From Sugiyamaella lignohabitans (taxonomy: Eukaryota; Ascomycota; Dipodascomycetes; Dipodascales; Trichomonascaceae), in assembly GCF_001640025.1 (NCBI RefSeq), contig NC_031672.1, positions 1,860,001 to 1,924,000 on the forward strand: a stretch of 64,000 nucleotides of DNA. The letters run 5' to 3'. The translations under genes were made by a program, and so were the position numbers. The notes under the pieces are model-generated. The model saw nothing but the letters and a program-made list of their open reading frames with translations. It had not been told where the DNA came from and made no database searches. Shown piece after piece: positions 32,006 through 43,091 of this stretch (position 1 is its first letter; each line of letters opens with the position of its first letter).

Positions 32006-32611
32006 ATGTTTACAATTTATAGTACACATTTAGTATCTGTTATCTTAGTTGTTTGTTTAACACTCAAGAATACTTAGTCGATTATTTACCGATTTTCGGA
32101 CAATACTATTAACGTATATGTCTTGTTCATCGTTATCATATGGATCGCAAAGGAATCAAATTGCTATGCTCATCGAGCATGCGCAGGGAACTTTGCAAGC
32201 GATTTTTGGATTCATCTGCGCTCAGCATCTGACATGTTCCCCCTGGCAGGTGACGAGGCTATTGAATCCCAGATCCAGGGATGTATCAACAATCCTTTTG
32301 CTGCTATAATGTTCCGAGTGAATCATCTGTCTTGCTGTTGACTCCTAGATCGGCATAATATATTTAGGTCGGCCTCCTTTGGCAAAATCCAGCAATTTTG
32401 CTAGGTGTGAATGACGCAGCATTGACTACATCAATGAAGAGGTGATTTGTTCTGCGGCTAGATTTTGTAGGCATCTGGTGTAGTCATTTGGAGCTCGTTA
32501 ACTAATAAAAGGCGGTCTGAAACAGATCTTGTAGCTTCTTCCAACCAGTTGATGTTCACCGCGATTTTCATTATCCTCAAATATATAGTATAATATAGTA
32601 ACTATACTCAT

Positions 32612-32835
32612 TGAGCCTTACGGTGAAACTATACAAACTACACCTCTCGTCTTCACTTATCTTATTCTTGATCCGAGTAATATATCTCATATTATTATCA
32701 GTCGCGATCACCCAATAGTTGTCTAAATCTGAATTGATAAAACAAAATAAAATAAAATCAGAATCGGAGGTGAGCGGAGTAATATCTCGCACGCCTCACA
32801 TATATTTATATATCCACGTTAGGGGTACGTCAACA
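32612..32835 (+). repeat. LTR-like dispersed repeat, copy 1
   Basis: Begins TGAGCCTTACGGTGAAACTA and ends GGGGTACGTCAACA (TG...CA ends). It aligns with 39695-39936 (same strand) and with a diverged inverted copy at 38658-38866. It includes AATAAAATAAAATCAGAATC, then GGAG. No target duplication is clear, and no reverse transcriptase or integrase is nearby, so solo LTR status is unproven. Confidence 0.5.
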
Positions 32836-33124
32836 TTGATCTTATTTCAGTTTGAGCCACAACCTCCTTAGAGGTCACTGCGAGTTACATATATACATAT
32901 TAATATAATAGGGTTAGGTAATAGTGTCCTGGGAGCCCTTGCTTGTGCCTTTGCCTGTGTCTAACACTCATACCAAGGCATCTAGATGATTCCTTCCTCA
33001 AAAGCGTGGGAAGACTGCTGGGCATACAGATGAATAATACGTGGTAGCACATCTCAACGTTATTGTTGAGGTCTGGGAAAAAAATGGAAAATGAATTCCC
33101 ACGGAAGGTTTGGTCATTCTATTA

Positions 33125-33430
33125 AACCTCAGTAACCAGATTGTCGATCTTCTTGGTGGCGCCTGTGGTTTGACCATACCTCTGGCGCTTGGGGTTGCAC
33201 TTCAACTGGCCGAAGCACCAAGCCAAAATGGAATCTGTCAATGTGACCTTTTTTGGCAAGCATAATTTCGTGGACTCCCTTCTTCCTGGGAATGAGATTA
33301 GGGTCCACGAAATACTAAAGCTTTCTTCTGGATCGTTTCTTCAGCTTTTCAGAGAAACACTAAGGATCTTTTATGAAGCATGCTCGCTTCATTGGGACCC
33401 ATCTACGACAAAGATGGAAAAGTCATCAGA
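33125..33430 (-). pseudogene. Second copy of the unrecognised gene remnant
   Basis: Minus-strand counterpart of 12869-13171, ending at the TAA near 33122. It reads DPNLIP, GVHEIMLAKK, then after an A-run frame break ILAWCFGQLKCNPKRQRYGQ and KKIDNLVTEV. Between the two copies most codons are kept, though each has its own lesions. Confidence 0.4.
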
Positions 33431-34018
33431 AAATTAACACATTGCAACTTGTAATTGCCAGAAGTGCACTAAACTCCTACCGAGATGTTTAACATAGTGA
33501 TGAAGAAAGCATTTCCAATGGTTAATACTTAATACCTATGAACCTTTTAAAGTTTTATTATTAATTTTCTAGTCCTACTTGGTCAGAATATCATAACTAA
33601 TACTCTGATGCCTTTGAAGGTAGTTTAAGAGTTTGATAGAAGTAGCTATTCCCACAAGGGCATCAAATAGAGATAGTAGAAAAGACCCTATAGGTTTAGA
33701 CAATTTTGTGGTTACGGCAGAGTAGACCAGTAGTCCAACATGATGCTGGAGTAATGTATAAATAGTCAAAAAATAATTTTATTAAATATATATTTAGGGC
33801 GGATCGCTGGCCAGGGGCGTAGTCGTGTTAGAACGGAGGGAACTTCTCATTCTATTCCTTCATGTCCCTGGTCTTCATCTGCATCTTGAGGTTGTAGAAG
33901 AACATTAGGAGCGTCGGGAATTTCCGGCTCTTCAACCCCTTCAGATTGCTCACCGCCATCCGCATCATCTGCACGAACATTAAGAGCCTCTTGACTAGCA
34001 TTGATTTCACCGCAGCTA

Positions 34019-36628
34019 CTATCCCTTTCTCTCTTTACTATACCTAGTAACTCCCCGATACCTGTCAATGAACTCCTTGTTTGTATTGGTGACTGTGACT
34101 CGAATGTCGTAGGCAAGAGCGAAGTCTGGATTGAGCACAGCACTTCCTTCTGGATGAGCGATATAACCACTATCTTTTTGAATTGAAAAGAATCTTGCCA
34201 AATTCTTTTTATAACTAGGCTTATTTCTATAACCAACAGGTGGTGTTTCACCTAGTTGGAAATATGCCGTAATTATATACGGCCTTTTCTTTTCAAAGAT
34301 TTGTTGACTGTGGCGAACCATACGGCCGTGAACTGTTTTGTATTTACCGTCACGCGAGTTTTGATTGTTACGAACTTGAATGACGATAACGCTAAATGCT
34401 TGACGTACTGCATCCTTCTCTTCTTTCTCCCATTCTCTATTCTTGTCCCCTTCAAAGAGTCTGATGTTCGTCAGATCTACGTGTTCGCTTTCCAAATATA
34501 TGGGGATAACGAGATTAAAAGCCAGTTTGTTTTCTTTGAAGCAAAATCCACAGCCTCTCAAGAATCCTTCAGCCAAGTCATTGAGAGTACACGTAGATCC
34601 AAGAGTTTTCCAGTGGTTGATATGTATTCTCCCATTAAGTAAGGGATGTTGATTTGGATGATTGGAACTACATGTGACGAGATATTTTTCCTCAAGGCCA
34701 TTGAAAAGATCCCGAACACGACAGTAATTGCTCTGCACGCCATCTCGCAGACCTGCGGTTTTCAAAGCATCAAGCAACATCCATCTAACAATAAATTTAC
34801 CAGCATCCCCACTAGGCAAACCTCCCCTTTCTGCAAGCAAAGCGAAGACAAGATAATCGTCGCGTTCGCCTTCCAAAAGCCTATGGGCTGCTAATGCCAG
34901 AATGGGCTCACTAGGGTATACCACCTCGATTTTATCATGGTAATCAGACACCCATTGGAGTGTGGCCATTCGTGATTCTACAAAACGTTCCGCTACACGG
35001 TAATCGTGACTCATGAGCGGAGCGTATACTACGTAAAGGAGTTGATCCTTTGATAGCCTGTCAATATGTCTTCCCGCAAGCTTAGCAGTGGCGTCTGCCA
35101 GAAGTTCGTTTTCATGCCCACTGTCAGTGTACAGCTTCCAACTGGGTCTACCAAACTTGGCATAGGATCTCAAAGTTCCGATCTCGGAGAAGTCTAATGT
35201 AAGCGGTGTTTCAGCCCATCTTACATGCAAATCGAAGGTGCCTAGGTCGTGCCAGGGATAAGCGTCGGTTGTATCCGTAGCTATTAAAGAACTATCATCT
35301 TCAGGCGGTGGAGATAAATCACTAATAGCTGCTGGCGTACCGGCAAAAATTATAGCAAAACCCCTCCATAGGATTGCAGTATTAAGAAAACGTGCCACCC
35401 TCTTGAATATTTTTAGGAAAGGTTCACTCATTGTATCAGGCTTACTTTGGATGCCCAGTGATCTAGCTTCATCTATGGCGAGCACAAAGCACTCTTCTAT
35501 TTTCGGGTCCTTGTTTCTTTTCAGTGCCGAGCGGTATTTGTGCCATCCTGTTCGTAGTAGGTCTTTTACATCTTCAGATATTACCACAGAATCTTCTGTA
35601 ATTCTTACCGCGCTTTGATCACGGATGGTCTCCCATATATAACCTATCGAGTCTCTCTTTTCTAAAAACCTCATCTCTACATTTTGCTCAAAAACTAATG
35701 ATGTTTCCTGTAAATTCCAAAATTTCTCAACTGTTGTAAAGTCATCATCATTCCGTTCAAGTCCTTCGACGATCACTTCAAGCGTGCAAATAAGGAATAG
35801 CACAACATCACAAGCGAAGGCGGAATCATTTGAATATCTGAAATATCCCGATGTATTGCCTCTGTCAATGCTGCGAGCAAAACAAGCCCTAGGATAGCCA
35901 GAAATCAATTCCTCGCGAAAGCACATATAACTTATGTAAACGTGATGACAAGCTAGATCCTTGATCAATCTAGACTTACCGTACATACTGCTTTGAACGA
36001 TATAAACACAAGGCGAATATACACGGGGGAAACCCTCAGATACGTTCCGAATTGTCTTTTTAATGAAGTTGAAAAAGGGCTGAGACGATGGACCCATGTG
36101 TCTCACTTCAAACAATTGAGCTAATTTCTGTTGAATCCGGGGAGGGCCATTTGCCGATACAAAAAATTCCACAATGTCTTTAAAATTGCTGTACGGTCTA
36201 TCTGCTTGCCAGTTATTATCAACTTGTACATTATTTCTACGACAGATGTCTTTTATCACAGCGGTGATATTCCTGCCCCGGTATGGTCGCAGTTCGGGCC
36301 GCTGAGAAGTCAAGAACTCTAGTATGCAAGGAATTAACTCCACATAGGGACATAGGAAGTCTAAGTTTATATAGAAATTCCTTTTCAAAATATCCAAAGC
36401 TGAAGTATCGGGGTCGTTTGATAATGCGTTCTCAGATACATTGAGGGTGATAACGTAGGTCATGTTGCTTAGATTTTGGACGTAGCCAAATTTATACAAA
36501 TTCTCGCAAAGCTCTTGCAATAGGCTCTTCTTCCAACTCCCAAGATTATTTTGATACGATTTAGCTACCAAGCCTAAGTACTTTCTAACGGGACCCAGTT
36601 GGTAAAATGGATCATCTTGGTTGTTCAT
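34019..36628 (-). CDS. P-loop NTPase family, copy C
   Basis: 869 residues, ATG at 36628-36626. It matches copy A along its whole length with scattered substitutions. P-loop VQSSMYGKSRLIKDLA, Walker B ECFVLAIDEARSLG, AKFGRPSW and FSVIVIQVRNNQN are all present. Like copy A it stops at YSKERKG and leaves the acidic tail in another frame (33847-34010), so this C-terminal lesion predates the duplication. In the region after the Walker B it reads GTPAAISDLSPPPEDDSS, as copy D does, while flanking positions follow copy A: a mosaic. CACGTG at 36751-36756 is 128 bp upstream. Confidence 0.8.
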   Translation of the reverse strand: MNNQDDPFYQLGPVRKYLGLVAKSYQNNLGSWKKSLLQELCENLYKFGYVQNLSNMTYVITLNVSENALSNDPDTSALDILKRNFYINLDFLCPYVELIPCILEFLTSQRPELRPYRGRNITAVIKDICRRNNVQVDNNWQADRPYSNFKDIVEFFVSANGPPRIQQKLAQLFEVRHMGPSSQPFFNFIKKTIRNVSEGFPRVYSPCVYIVQSSMYGKSRLIKDLACHHVYISYMCFREELISGYPRACFARSIDRGNTSGYFRYSNDSAFACDVVLFLICTLEVIVEGLERNDDDFTTVEKFWNLQETSLVFEQNVEMRFLEKRDSIGYIWETIRDQSAVRITEDSVVISEDVKDLLRTGWHKYRSALKRNKDPKIEECFVLAIDEARSLGIQSKPDTMSEPFLKIFKRVARFLNTAILWRGFAIIFAGTPAAISDLSPPPEDDSSLIATDTTDAYPWHDLGTFDLHVRWAETPLTLDFSEIGTLRSYAKFGRPSWKLYTDSGHENELLADATAKLAGRHIDRLSKDQLLYVVYAPLMSHDYRVAERFVESRMATLQWVSDYHDKIEVVYPSEPILALAAHRLLEGERDDYLVFALLAERGGLPSGDAGKFIVRWMLLDALKTAGLRDGVQSNYCRVRDLFNGLEEKYLVTCSSNHPNQHPLLNGRIHINHWKTLGSTCTLNDLAEGFLRGCGFCFKENKLAFNLVIPIYLESEHVDLTNIRLFEGDKNREWEKEEKDAVRQAFSVIVIQVRNNQNSRDGKYKTVHGRMVRHSQQIFEKKRPYIITAYFQLGETPPVGYRNKPSYKKNLARFFSIQKDSGYIAHPEGSAVLNPDFALAYDIRVTVTNTNKEFIDRYRGVTRYSKERKG

Positions 36629-37656
36629 ATTGGGCCTTGAAATTGATGTTTAGGAAATAAACTATTTCTCTCAGAGGACGTATATAGTCTATATAAATGA
36701 GGCTAACGCTATAGTAATTTAAATACCGTAGTGAGCTGCGCATAATTCAACACGTGGCTGTTAGAGGGCTTATAAGATGTTTACGGAAAGGAGCAATAGT
36801 ATACAAACCAAAGATAACAGAGTCCAACGGAATAGCAATGAGACTTGTAACTAATATGCTGTCCGAGACTATTATTACATGTTATTGGTATCGAGAAACT
36901 AAAGAACTATAGCTTATGCGCAATGAAAATTAGACTGGAATGATATCAACAGCAAAACGTTATCCTTACCTACAATTCCAGTTACAAAAGATGCCTCACA
37001 AGAGAGTGCAGCTGGCCCAGATGTATTATAGAGAGAAATGTACTATCTGAGAAGAATTCGAACCAATGTATGAGTCATGTAGATATAGAATATTATTGAT
37101 TCGACCAGTATAGTATACACTTCGAAAGTAATCCCATATATTATTTATGAAATTCCCGTCATTCAATTTATAAGCAATGGCAACAACTACCCTATTGGAT
37201 CATATAACAGTAATGCACAAAAGCGACGATGATTTACTTATTGGGGCACATAATCAAAACAGTCTCACATAGTGCAGGATGTCAAAACTGACCGATAAGA
37301 GAGTTACCTCAAAATAGTACATGCAAGGGAGGTTTAAAGCGGATATGAACGGCTGTAGATTAGGAGCTATTCGGATAACTCCGGGCCCAAGTAAGACCAC
37401 TCCACTAAACTTAGCTCCGATCCTTTCCACTCTCAGTTAAGCACTACGCACTAGGATGCAACTTAAATACTGCATGCATATTGGCTATCTGCAGGGACCA
37501 CGTCGTTTATATGAGGCACAATTCACCCATAGCCCGATAAACACTGGAAATGATAAGTCAGGCCTACCACATATTTTAATACATTATCTATATAGATATG
37601 CATATCTGTTGTGAGACAATTGTTCATCTTCTAAACTTCAATTTCAAAGCCCAATA
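36629..37656. promoter_or_regulatory. Divergent promoter between copy C and truncated fragment
   Basis: Inverted counterpart of 8647-9673. CACGTG at 36751-36756, TATA-like TATATAGTCTATATAA near 36680. Near-identical to the left copy except for small indels. Confidence 0.6.
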
Positions 37657-37997
37657 TGAACAAAGAACATGATCCATTTTACCAAGTGCGTCTTGTTAGT
37701 GAGTACTTACGCTTCGTAACTCGAAGCCAGGGAGCTATAATTTTGGATGAGAAGCGGGAGAGGTTAAAGTCCTCGATTTTGAAATGAATAAGTTTGGCTA
37801 CCTTAAAAGCTCTCTCGATGGTGGCTACTACATCTCCCACTGGCTATACGAATTAAAAAAAAGATCACGGCAGGTCAGCTCCGATTGCTTTGAAAAGGAA
37901 TTTCTATAGAAACTTAGAGTACCTATGTCCCGATGTGGAGTTATTTCCTTTCACAACAGAGTTCTTGATTTCTCAGCGGCCCGAACTGCAACCATAC
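37657..37997 (+). pseudogene. Truncated NTPase-family fragment facing copy C
   Basis: Starts MNKEHDPFYQVRLVSEYLRF like the fragment at 8646. A 5-6 base insertion near 37747 shifts the frame, and a TAG interrupts it near 37905 (GAATTTCTATAG). Homology to the family continues to ELQPY at 37997, 50 bases further than in the left copy, then stops abruptly. Confidence 0.75.
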
Positions 37998-38657
37998 AGT
38001 GATAGCAAGAGTGTTAAACCTGTCGGAATTATAACTTTGACTCGTAATGGGATTGTGGCAAGTTAGCGTGTCTTCGTAGAAGTGTATAAGTTTAGAGGGT
38101 TTTGTCAGGATTTGTTTTCGTTAACTAGACTTCATGTGAAGTCATACTTTTCCCTCATATTATATTGATTAAGTAGCCACCTTTAGAACTGGGGATCACT
38201 ATGTCCACAAATGTAGTCCTGCGATGGCGATCGAAGAACCCCAGCCCCACACTATGTGAGCTCAGTTGATGCTGAAATGCAAAAGCTGTTTAGACAGATA
38301 TGCGGAAAACTAGGAATCACATGACTTAGCTGGAACAAGCAACATATGTCTGTGAGTTATTCCTGTCTATTGCAACATCTTAAGATTGCACTTATAAGAT
38401 TACGACTTGATAAGGTTGATAACCAACTATTATAAGAGAAGGTCAATGTCCCTGAAGTTCACAGCTAATGAACTAATGAACTAGTAGAGGTAACATAATT
38501 CTACTAGAAACAATTATCTATCCACTTTCACCTCTTTATAAAATATTATTCTGCTCTTCTTCTCTTATACATCAAAAATCTCCGCCAGTCACACTGCGGA
38601 TGATTTTGCCCGAGCCTAAACTATTGAGAGGCTGAAGAGCAGTATGGAAGATACTAC

Positions 38658-38866
38658 ACCACTCACCTCCGATTCGTTTTATTTTATTTAGTTTCATCAG
38701 TCCAGACTGTACTGGTCAGGAATAATGATATTGAAATAATGTTTTAATAGGATGAGAGGTTTTGTGTTCGCGACTGATAATAATATGATATAACTGTGTA
38801 AACCGGATAAAAAGTACGATAAGTGAGAGACTAGAAGTGTAGTTCTATAGTTTATTTCACCTTAAA
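38658..38866 (-). repeat. LTR-like dispersed repeat, copy 2 (inverted, diverged)
   Basis: Reverse complement of the 39695 copy: CACTCACCTCCGATTCG, TTTTATTTTATTTAG, CGCGACTGATAATAATATGA, ending TATAGTTTATTTCACCTTA. More diverged than the other two, so older. Confidence 0.45.
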
Positions 38867-39694
38867 AAAACTTAGCCCCCGTCGATCAATGAGAATGCTT
38901 TGGAGCAATGTTTTAGTTATGATGCTAAGGTTGCCAGGAAATAATTATCATACGATTTTGGTCAATTACAAACTTGAGATAAGATGGCGCCAGACACTGT
39001 CAGGTGTGGTTTCCCAAGATGCACGGCTGTTTCATGTCCGAGATTATCGGAATACTTTATCCATGTGGTTTGCGAAACCATTATCTAGAAATAAAAATTA
39101 TGAGAATAATCAGGTTAACCTTTAAGAGATTCATATATCTTTGCCCTAAGATAAAGTTATATGACAGTTGGTTAAGTACTGGGACAAATCGCAATTGAAG
39201 GAGCTTTATAAGGATAGCAGATGTTTAATATCTAAAGAATTAAAATGAAAGAGCAAAATAGTACCCTTTATATAATAATTAAGAACAAGAGGAAAAAATA
39301 GAAAAGAATCCTATGAGAAGAAGAAGAAAATGAAGAAAAGAAAATGAGGCGAAATTATTAGATGAAACAAAACGTGGGTCAAATGACCAAGGAGAAGCGA
39401 GTGCGAAACGAGCTAAGGCAAACTGGGAACGAAGGAAGCGGAGCAGATGACATTAGCTTCAACATGAACTAATCAAGAAGAAGTTATAAAGAGAGAAGTC
39501 GGCGAAATCGATATGAGATGCAGAAGTATGCATTAGGAGTGTTGGAGAGCGGCAGGAAGACGGCTCACCTGCGGAAGTAGTCGGTAGACGTCGGGAGATA
39601 GCGAATAAGCTATCGGGAAGCCGGAGTCGTGAGAATTTCTGGTTATCTTGTCTCGTATAGTAAATGAGTTGTCATTGGTTGCAGATTAACTGAT

Positions 39695-39936
39695 TGAGCC
39701 TTACTGTGAAACTATATAAACTACACCTCTTGTCTTCACTTATCTTATTCTTGATCCGGCTTACATATTAATATATCTCATATTATTATTAGTCGCGATC
39801 ACCCAATAGTTATCTAAATCTGAATTGATAAAACTAAATAAAATAAAATCAGAATCGGAGTGAGCGGAGTAATATCTCGCACTGCTCCTCGGCCTCACAT
39901 ATATTTAATATACATCCACGTTAGGGGTACGTCAAT
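39695..39936 (+). repeat. LTR-like dispersed repeat, copy 3
   Basis: TGAGCCTTACTGTGAAACTA ... GGGGTACGTCAATA. Close to the copy at 32612. Its right end touches the start of the copy D repeat unit (39945), as if the unit or the repeat had inserted next to the other. Confidence 0.5.
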
Positions 39937-40244
39937 ATTGGTCCGAGATGTTAACATAGTGATGAAGAAAGCATTTCCAATGGTTAAAACTTGATACCTA
40001 TGAACCTTTTAAAGTTTGATTATTAATTGTATAGTCCTATGTCAGAATATCATAACTAACACTCTGATGCCTTTGAAGGTAGACTTCCCATTTGTTAAGA
40101 GTTTGATAGAAGTAGATATTTCCACAAGGGCATCAAAGAGAGATAGTGAAAAGACCCTATAGGTTTGGACAATTTTGTGGTTACGGCAGAGTAGACAAGT
40201 AGTCTAACAGGATGCTGTGTAAATAGTCAAAAATAAGTATTTTA

Positions 40245-43091
40245 CTAAGTATATTTAGGGCGGGTCGCTGACCGGGGGTATAATCGTGTTAGAATGGAGG
40301 GAACTTCTAATTCTATTCCTTCATGTCCCTGGTCTTCATTAGCATCTTGAGGTTGTACAATAATATTAGGAGCGTCGGGTATTTCCCGCTCTTCAACCCC
40401 TTCAGATTGCTCACCGCCATTCCCATCATCCGCATGAAAATTAAGAGCCTTTTGAGTGGCACCCCTTTGATTTCGCCGCAGCTTCTCTAGCTTTTCCGGT
40501 TGACAAGAAAGAGCAACTCTCCGATATTTGTGAATGAACTCCTTGTTTACATTGGTGACAGTGACTCGAATGTCGTAGGCAAGAGCGAAGTCTGGACTGA
40601 GCACAGCATCTCCTTCTGAACGAGTGATATCACCACTATCTTTTCGAATTGAAAAAAATCTTGTCCATTTCGTTTTATAACTAGGCTTATTTCTATAACC
40701 AACAGGTGGTGTTTCACCTAGTTGGAAATATGCCGTTATTATATACGGCCTTTTCCTTTCAAAGATTTTTTGACTGTGGCGAACCATATGGTCGTGAATT
40801 TTTTTGTATTTAGCGTCACGCGAGTTTTGATTGTTACGAACTTGAATGACGATAACACTAAATGCTTGATGTACTGCATCCTTCTCTTCTTTCTCCCATT
40901 CTCTATTCTTGTCCCCTTCAAAGAGTCTGATGTTCGTAAGATCTACGTGTTCGCTTTCCAAATATACGGGGATGAGGAGATTAAAAGCCTGTTGGTTTCT
41001 TCCAAAGCAAAATCCACAGCCTCTCAAGAATCCTTCAGCCAAGTCATTGAGAGTACACGTAGATTCAAGAGTTTTCCAGTGGTTGATATGTATTCTCCCA
41101 TTAAGTAAGTGATGTTCATTTGGATGGTCTGAACTACATGTGACGAGATATTTTTCCTGAAGGCCATTGAAAAGATCCCGAACACGACAGTAATTGCTCT
41201 GCACGCCATCTCGCAGACCTGTGGTTTTCAGAGCATCAAGCAACATCCATCTGGCGATAAATTCACCAGCATCCCCAATACACAGAGCCCTTTCTATAAT
41301 CAAATGGGAGACAAGAATATCGTCACGTTCGCCTTCCAAAAGCCTATGGGCTGCTAATGCCAGAATGGGCTCACTAGGGTATCCTACCTCGATCTGGCCA
41401 TGGTTATCAGACACCCATTCGAGTGTGGCCATTTGTGATTCTACTAATCTTTCCGCTGTACGGTAATCGTGATTCATGAGCGGAGCGTATACTGCGTAAA
41501 GGAGTTGTTGCTTTGATAGGCTGTCAATATCTCTTCCCCTAAGCCTAGCAGTGGCGTCTGCCAGAAGTTCGTTTTCATGCCCACTGTCAGTGTAAAGCTT
41601 CCAACTCGGTCTACCAAACTTGGCATAGTATCTCAAAGTTCCGATCTCGGTGAAGTCTAATGTAAGCGGTGTTTCACCCCATCTCACATGTAAATCGAAG
41701 GTGCCGAGGTTGTACCAGGGATGAGCGTCGATTGTATCTGTAGCTATTAAAGAACTATCATCTTCAGGCGGTGGAGATAAATCACTAATAGCTGCTGGCG
41801 TACCGGCAAAAATTATAGCAAAACCCCTCCATAGGATTGCAGTATTAAAGAAACGTGCCACCCTCTTGAATATTTTTAGGAAAGGTTCACTCATTGTATC
41901 AGGCTTACTTTGGATGCCCAGTGATCTAGCTTCATCTATGGCGAGCACAAAGCACTCCTCTATTTTCGGGTCCTTGTTTCTTTTCAGTGCCGAGCAGTAT
42001 TTGTGCCATCCTGTTCGTAGTAGGTCTTTTACATCTTCAGATATTACCACAGAATCTTCTGTAATTCTGACCGCGCTTTGATCACGGATGGTCTCCCATA
42101 TATAACCTATGGAATCTCTCTTTTCTAAAAACCTCATCTCTACATTTTGCTCAAAAACTAATGATGTTTCCTGTAAATTCCAAAATTTCTCAACTGTTGT
42201 AAAGTCATCATCATTCCGTTCAAGTCCTTCGACAATTACTTCAAGCGTGCAAATAAGGAATAGCACAACATCACAAGCGAAGGCGGAATCATTTGAATAT
42301 CTGAAATATCCCAACGTCTTGCCTCTGTCAATACTGCGGCCAAAACAAGCTCTAGGATAGCCAGAAATAAATCCCTCGCGAAAGCACATATAACTTGCGT
42401 AAACGTGATGACAAGCTAGATTCTTGATCAATCTAGACTTACCGTACATACTGCTTTGAACGATATAAACACAAGGCGAATATACACGGGGGAAACCCTC
42501 AGATACGTTCCGAATTGTCTCTTTAATGAAGTTGAAAAAGGGCCGAGACGATGGACCCATGTGTCTCACTTCAAACAATTGAGCTAATTTTTGTTGGATC
42601 CGGGGAGGGCCATTTGCCGATACAAAAAATTCCACAATGTCTTTAAAATTGCTGTACGGTCTATCTGCTTGCCAGATATTATCAACTCGCACATTATTTC
42701 TAAGAAAGATGTCTTTTATCACAGCAGTGATATTCCTGCCCCGGTATGGTTGCACTTCGGGCCGCTGAGAAATCAAGAACTCTAGTATGCAAGGAATTAA
42801 CTCCACATAGGGACATAGGAAGTCTAAGTTTATATAGAAATTCCTTTTCAAAATATCCAAAGCTGAAGTATCGGGGTCGTTTGGTAATGCGTTCTCAGAT
42901 ACATTGAGGGTGATAACGTAGGTCATGTTGCTTAGATTTTGGACGTAGCCAAATTTATACAAATTCTCGCAGAGCTCTTGCAATAGGCTCTTCTTCCAAC
43001 TCCCAAGGTTATTTTGATACGATTTAGCTACCAAGCCTAAGTACTTTCTAACAGGACCCAGTTGGTAAAATGGATCATCTCGGTTGTTCAT
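40245..43091 (-). CDS. P-loop NTPase family, copy D (longest, possibly complete)
   Basis: 948 residues, ATG at 43091. The only copy with an uninterrupted C-terminal acidic tail (GNGGEQSEGVEEREIPDAPN, then QDANEDQGHEGIELEVPSIL), so it is the best candidate for a functional gene. P-loop VQSSMYGKSRLIKNLA, Walker B CFVLAIDEARSLG, AKFGRPSW. The nuclease-like segment is FSVIVIQVRNNQNSRDAKY. Around residues 520-600 it is closer to copy B (VGYPSEPIL, GEFIARWMLLD) than to A and C. CACGTG at 43214-43219, 128 bp upstream. ATP binding is expected; partner and role unknown. I infer relation to Crinkler/RHS-type NTPase-nuclease proteins. Confidence 0.8.
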   Translation of the reverse strand: MNNRDDPFYQLGPVRKYLGLVAKSYQNNLGSWKKSLLQELCENLYKFGYVQNLSNMTYVITLNVSENALPNDPDTSALDILKRNFYINLDFLCPYVELIPCILEFLISQRPEVQPYRGRNITAVIKDIFLRNNVRVDNIWQADRPYSNFKDIVEFFVSANGPPRIQQKLAQLFEVRHMGPSSRPFFNFIKETIRNVSEGFPRVYSPCVYIVQSSMYGKSRLIKNLACHHVYASYMCFREGFISGYPRACFGRSIDRGKTLGYFRYSNDSAFACDVVLFLICTLEVIVEGLERNDDDFTTVEKFWNLQETSLVFEQNVEMRFLEKRDSIGYIWETIRDQSAVRITEDSVVISEDVKDLLRTGWHKYCSALKRNKDPKIEECFVLAIDEARSLGIQSKPDTMSEPFLKIFKRVARFFNTAILWRGFAIIFAGTPAAISDLSPPPEDDSSLIATDTIDAHPWYNLGTFDLHVRWGETPLTLDFTEIGTLRYYAKFGRPSWKLYTDSGHENELLADATARLRGRDIDSLSKQQLLYAVYAPLMNHDYRTAERLVESQMATLEWVSDNHGQIEVGYPSEPILALAAHRLLEGERDDILVSHLIIERALCIGDAGEFIARWMLLDALKTTGLRDGVQSNYCRVRDLFNGLQEKYLVTCSSDHPNEHHLLNGRIHINHWKTLESTCTLNDLAEGFLRGCGFCFGRNQQAFNLLIPVYLESEHVDLTNIRLFEGDKNREWEKEEKDAVHQAFSVIVIQVRNNQNSRDAKYKKIHDHMVRHSQKIFERKRPYIITAYFQLGETPPVGYRNKPSYKTKWTRFFSIRKDSGDITRSEGDAVLSPDFALAYDIRVTVTNVNKEFIHKYRRVALSCQPEKLEKLRRNQRGATQKALNFHADDGNGGEQSEGVEEREIPDAPNIIVQPQDANEDQGHEGIELEVPSILTRLYPRSATRPKYT

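Larger units (their letters stand above)
32006..33574. other. Intergenic with LTR-like repeat and end of inverted duplication
   Basis: 32006-32600 shows no gene. An LTR-like repeat lies at 32612-32835. 33003-33574 is the tail of the right-hand copy of the inverted duplication, including the unrecognised remnant. Confidence 0.5.
33003..37945 (-). repeat. Large inverted duplication, right copy (about 4.9 kb)
   Basis: Inverted relative to 8366-13290. Contains copy C and the fragment at 37657. It is also, over 33477-37690, a direct repeat of 39945-44069. Confidence 0.9.
37998..40244. other. Intergenic, repeat island interior
   Basis: 38000-38650 shows nothing recognised. 38658-38866 and 39695-39936 are LTR-like repeats in opposite orientation, with 830 bp between. 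A purine-rich (A/G) tract lies at about 39240-39420. 39945-40244 is the 3' tail of the copy D unit. No gene supported. Confidence 0.5.
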
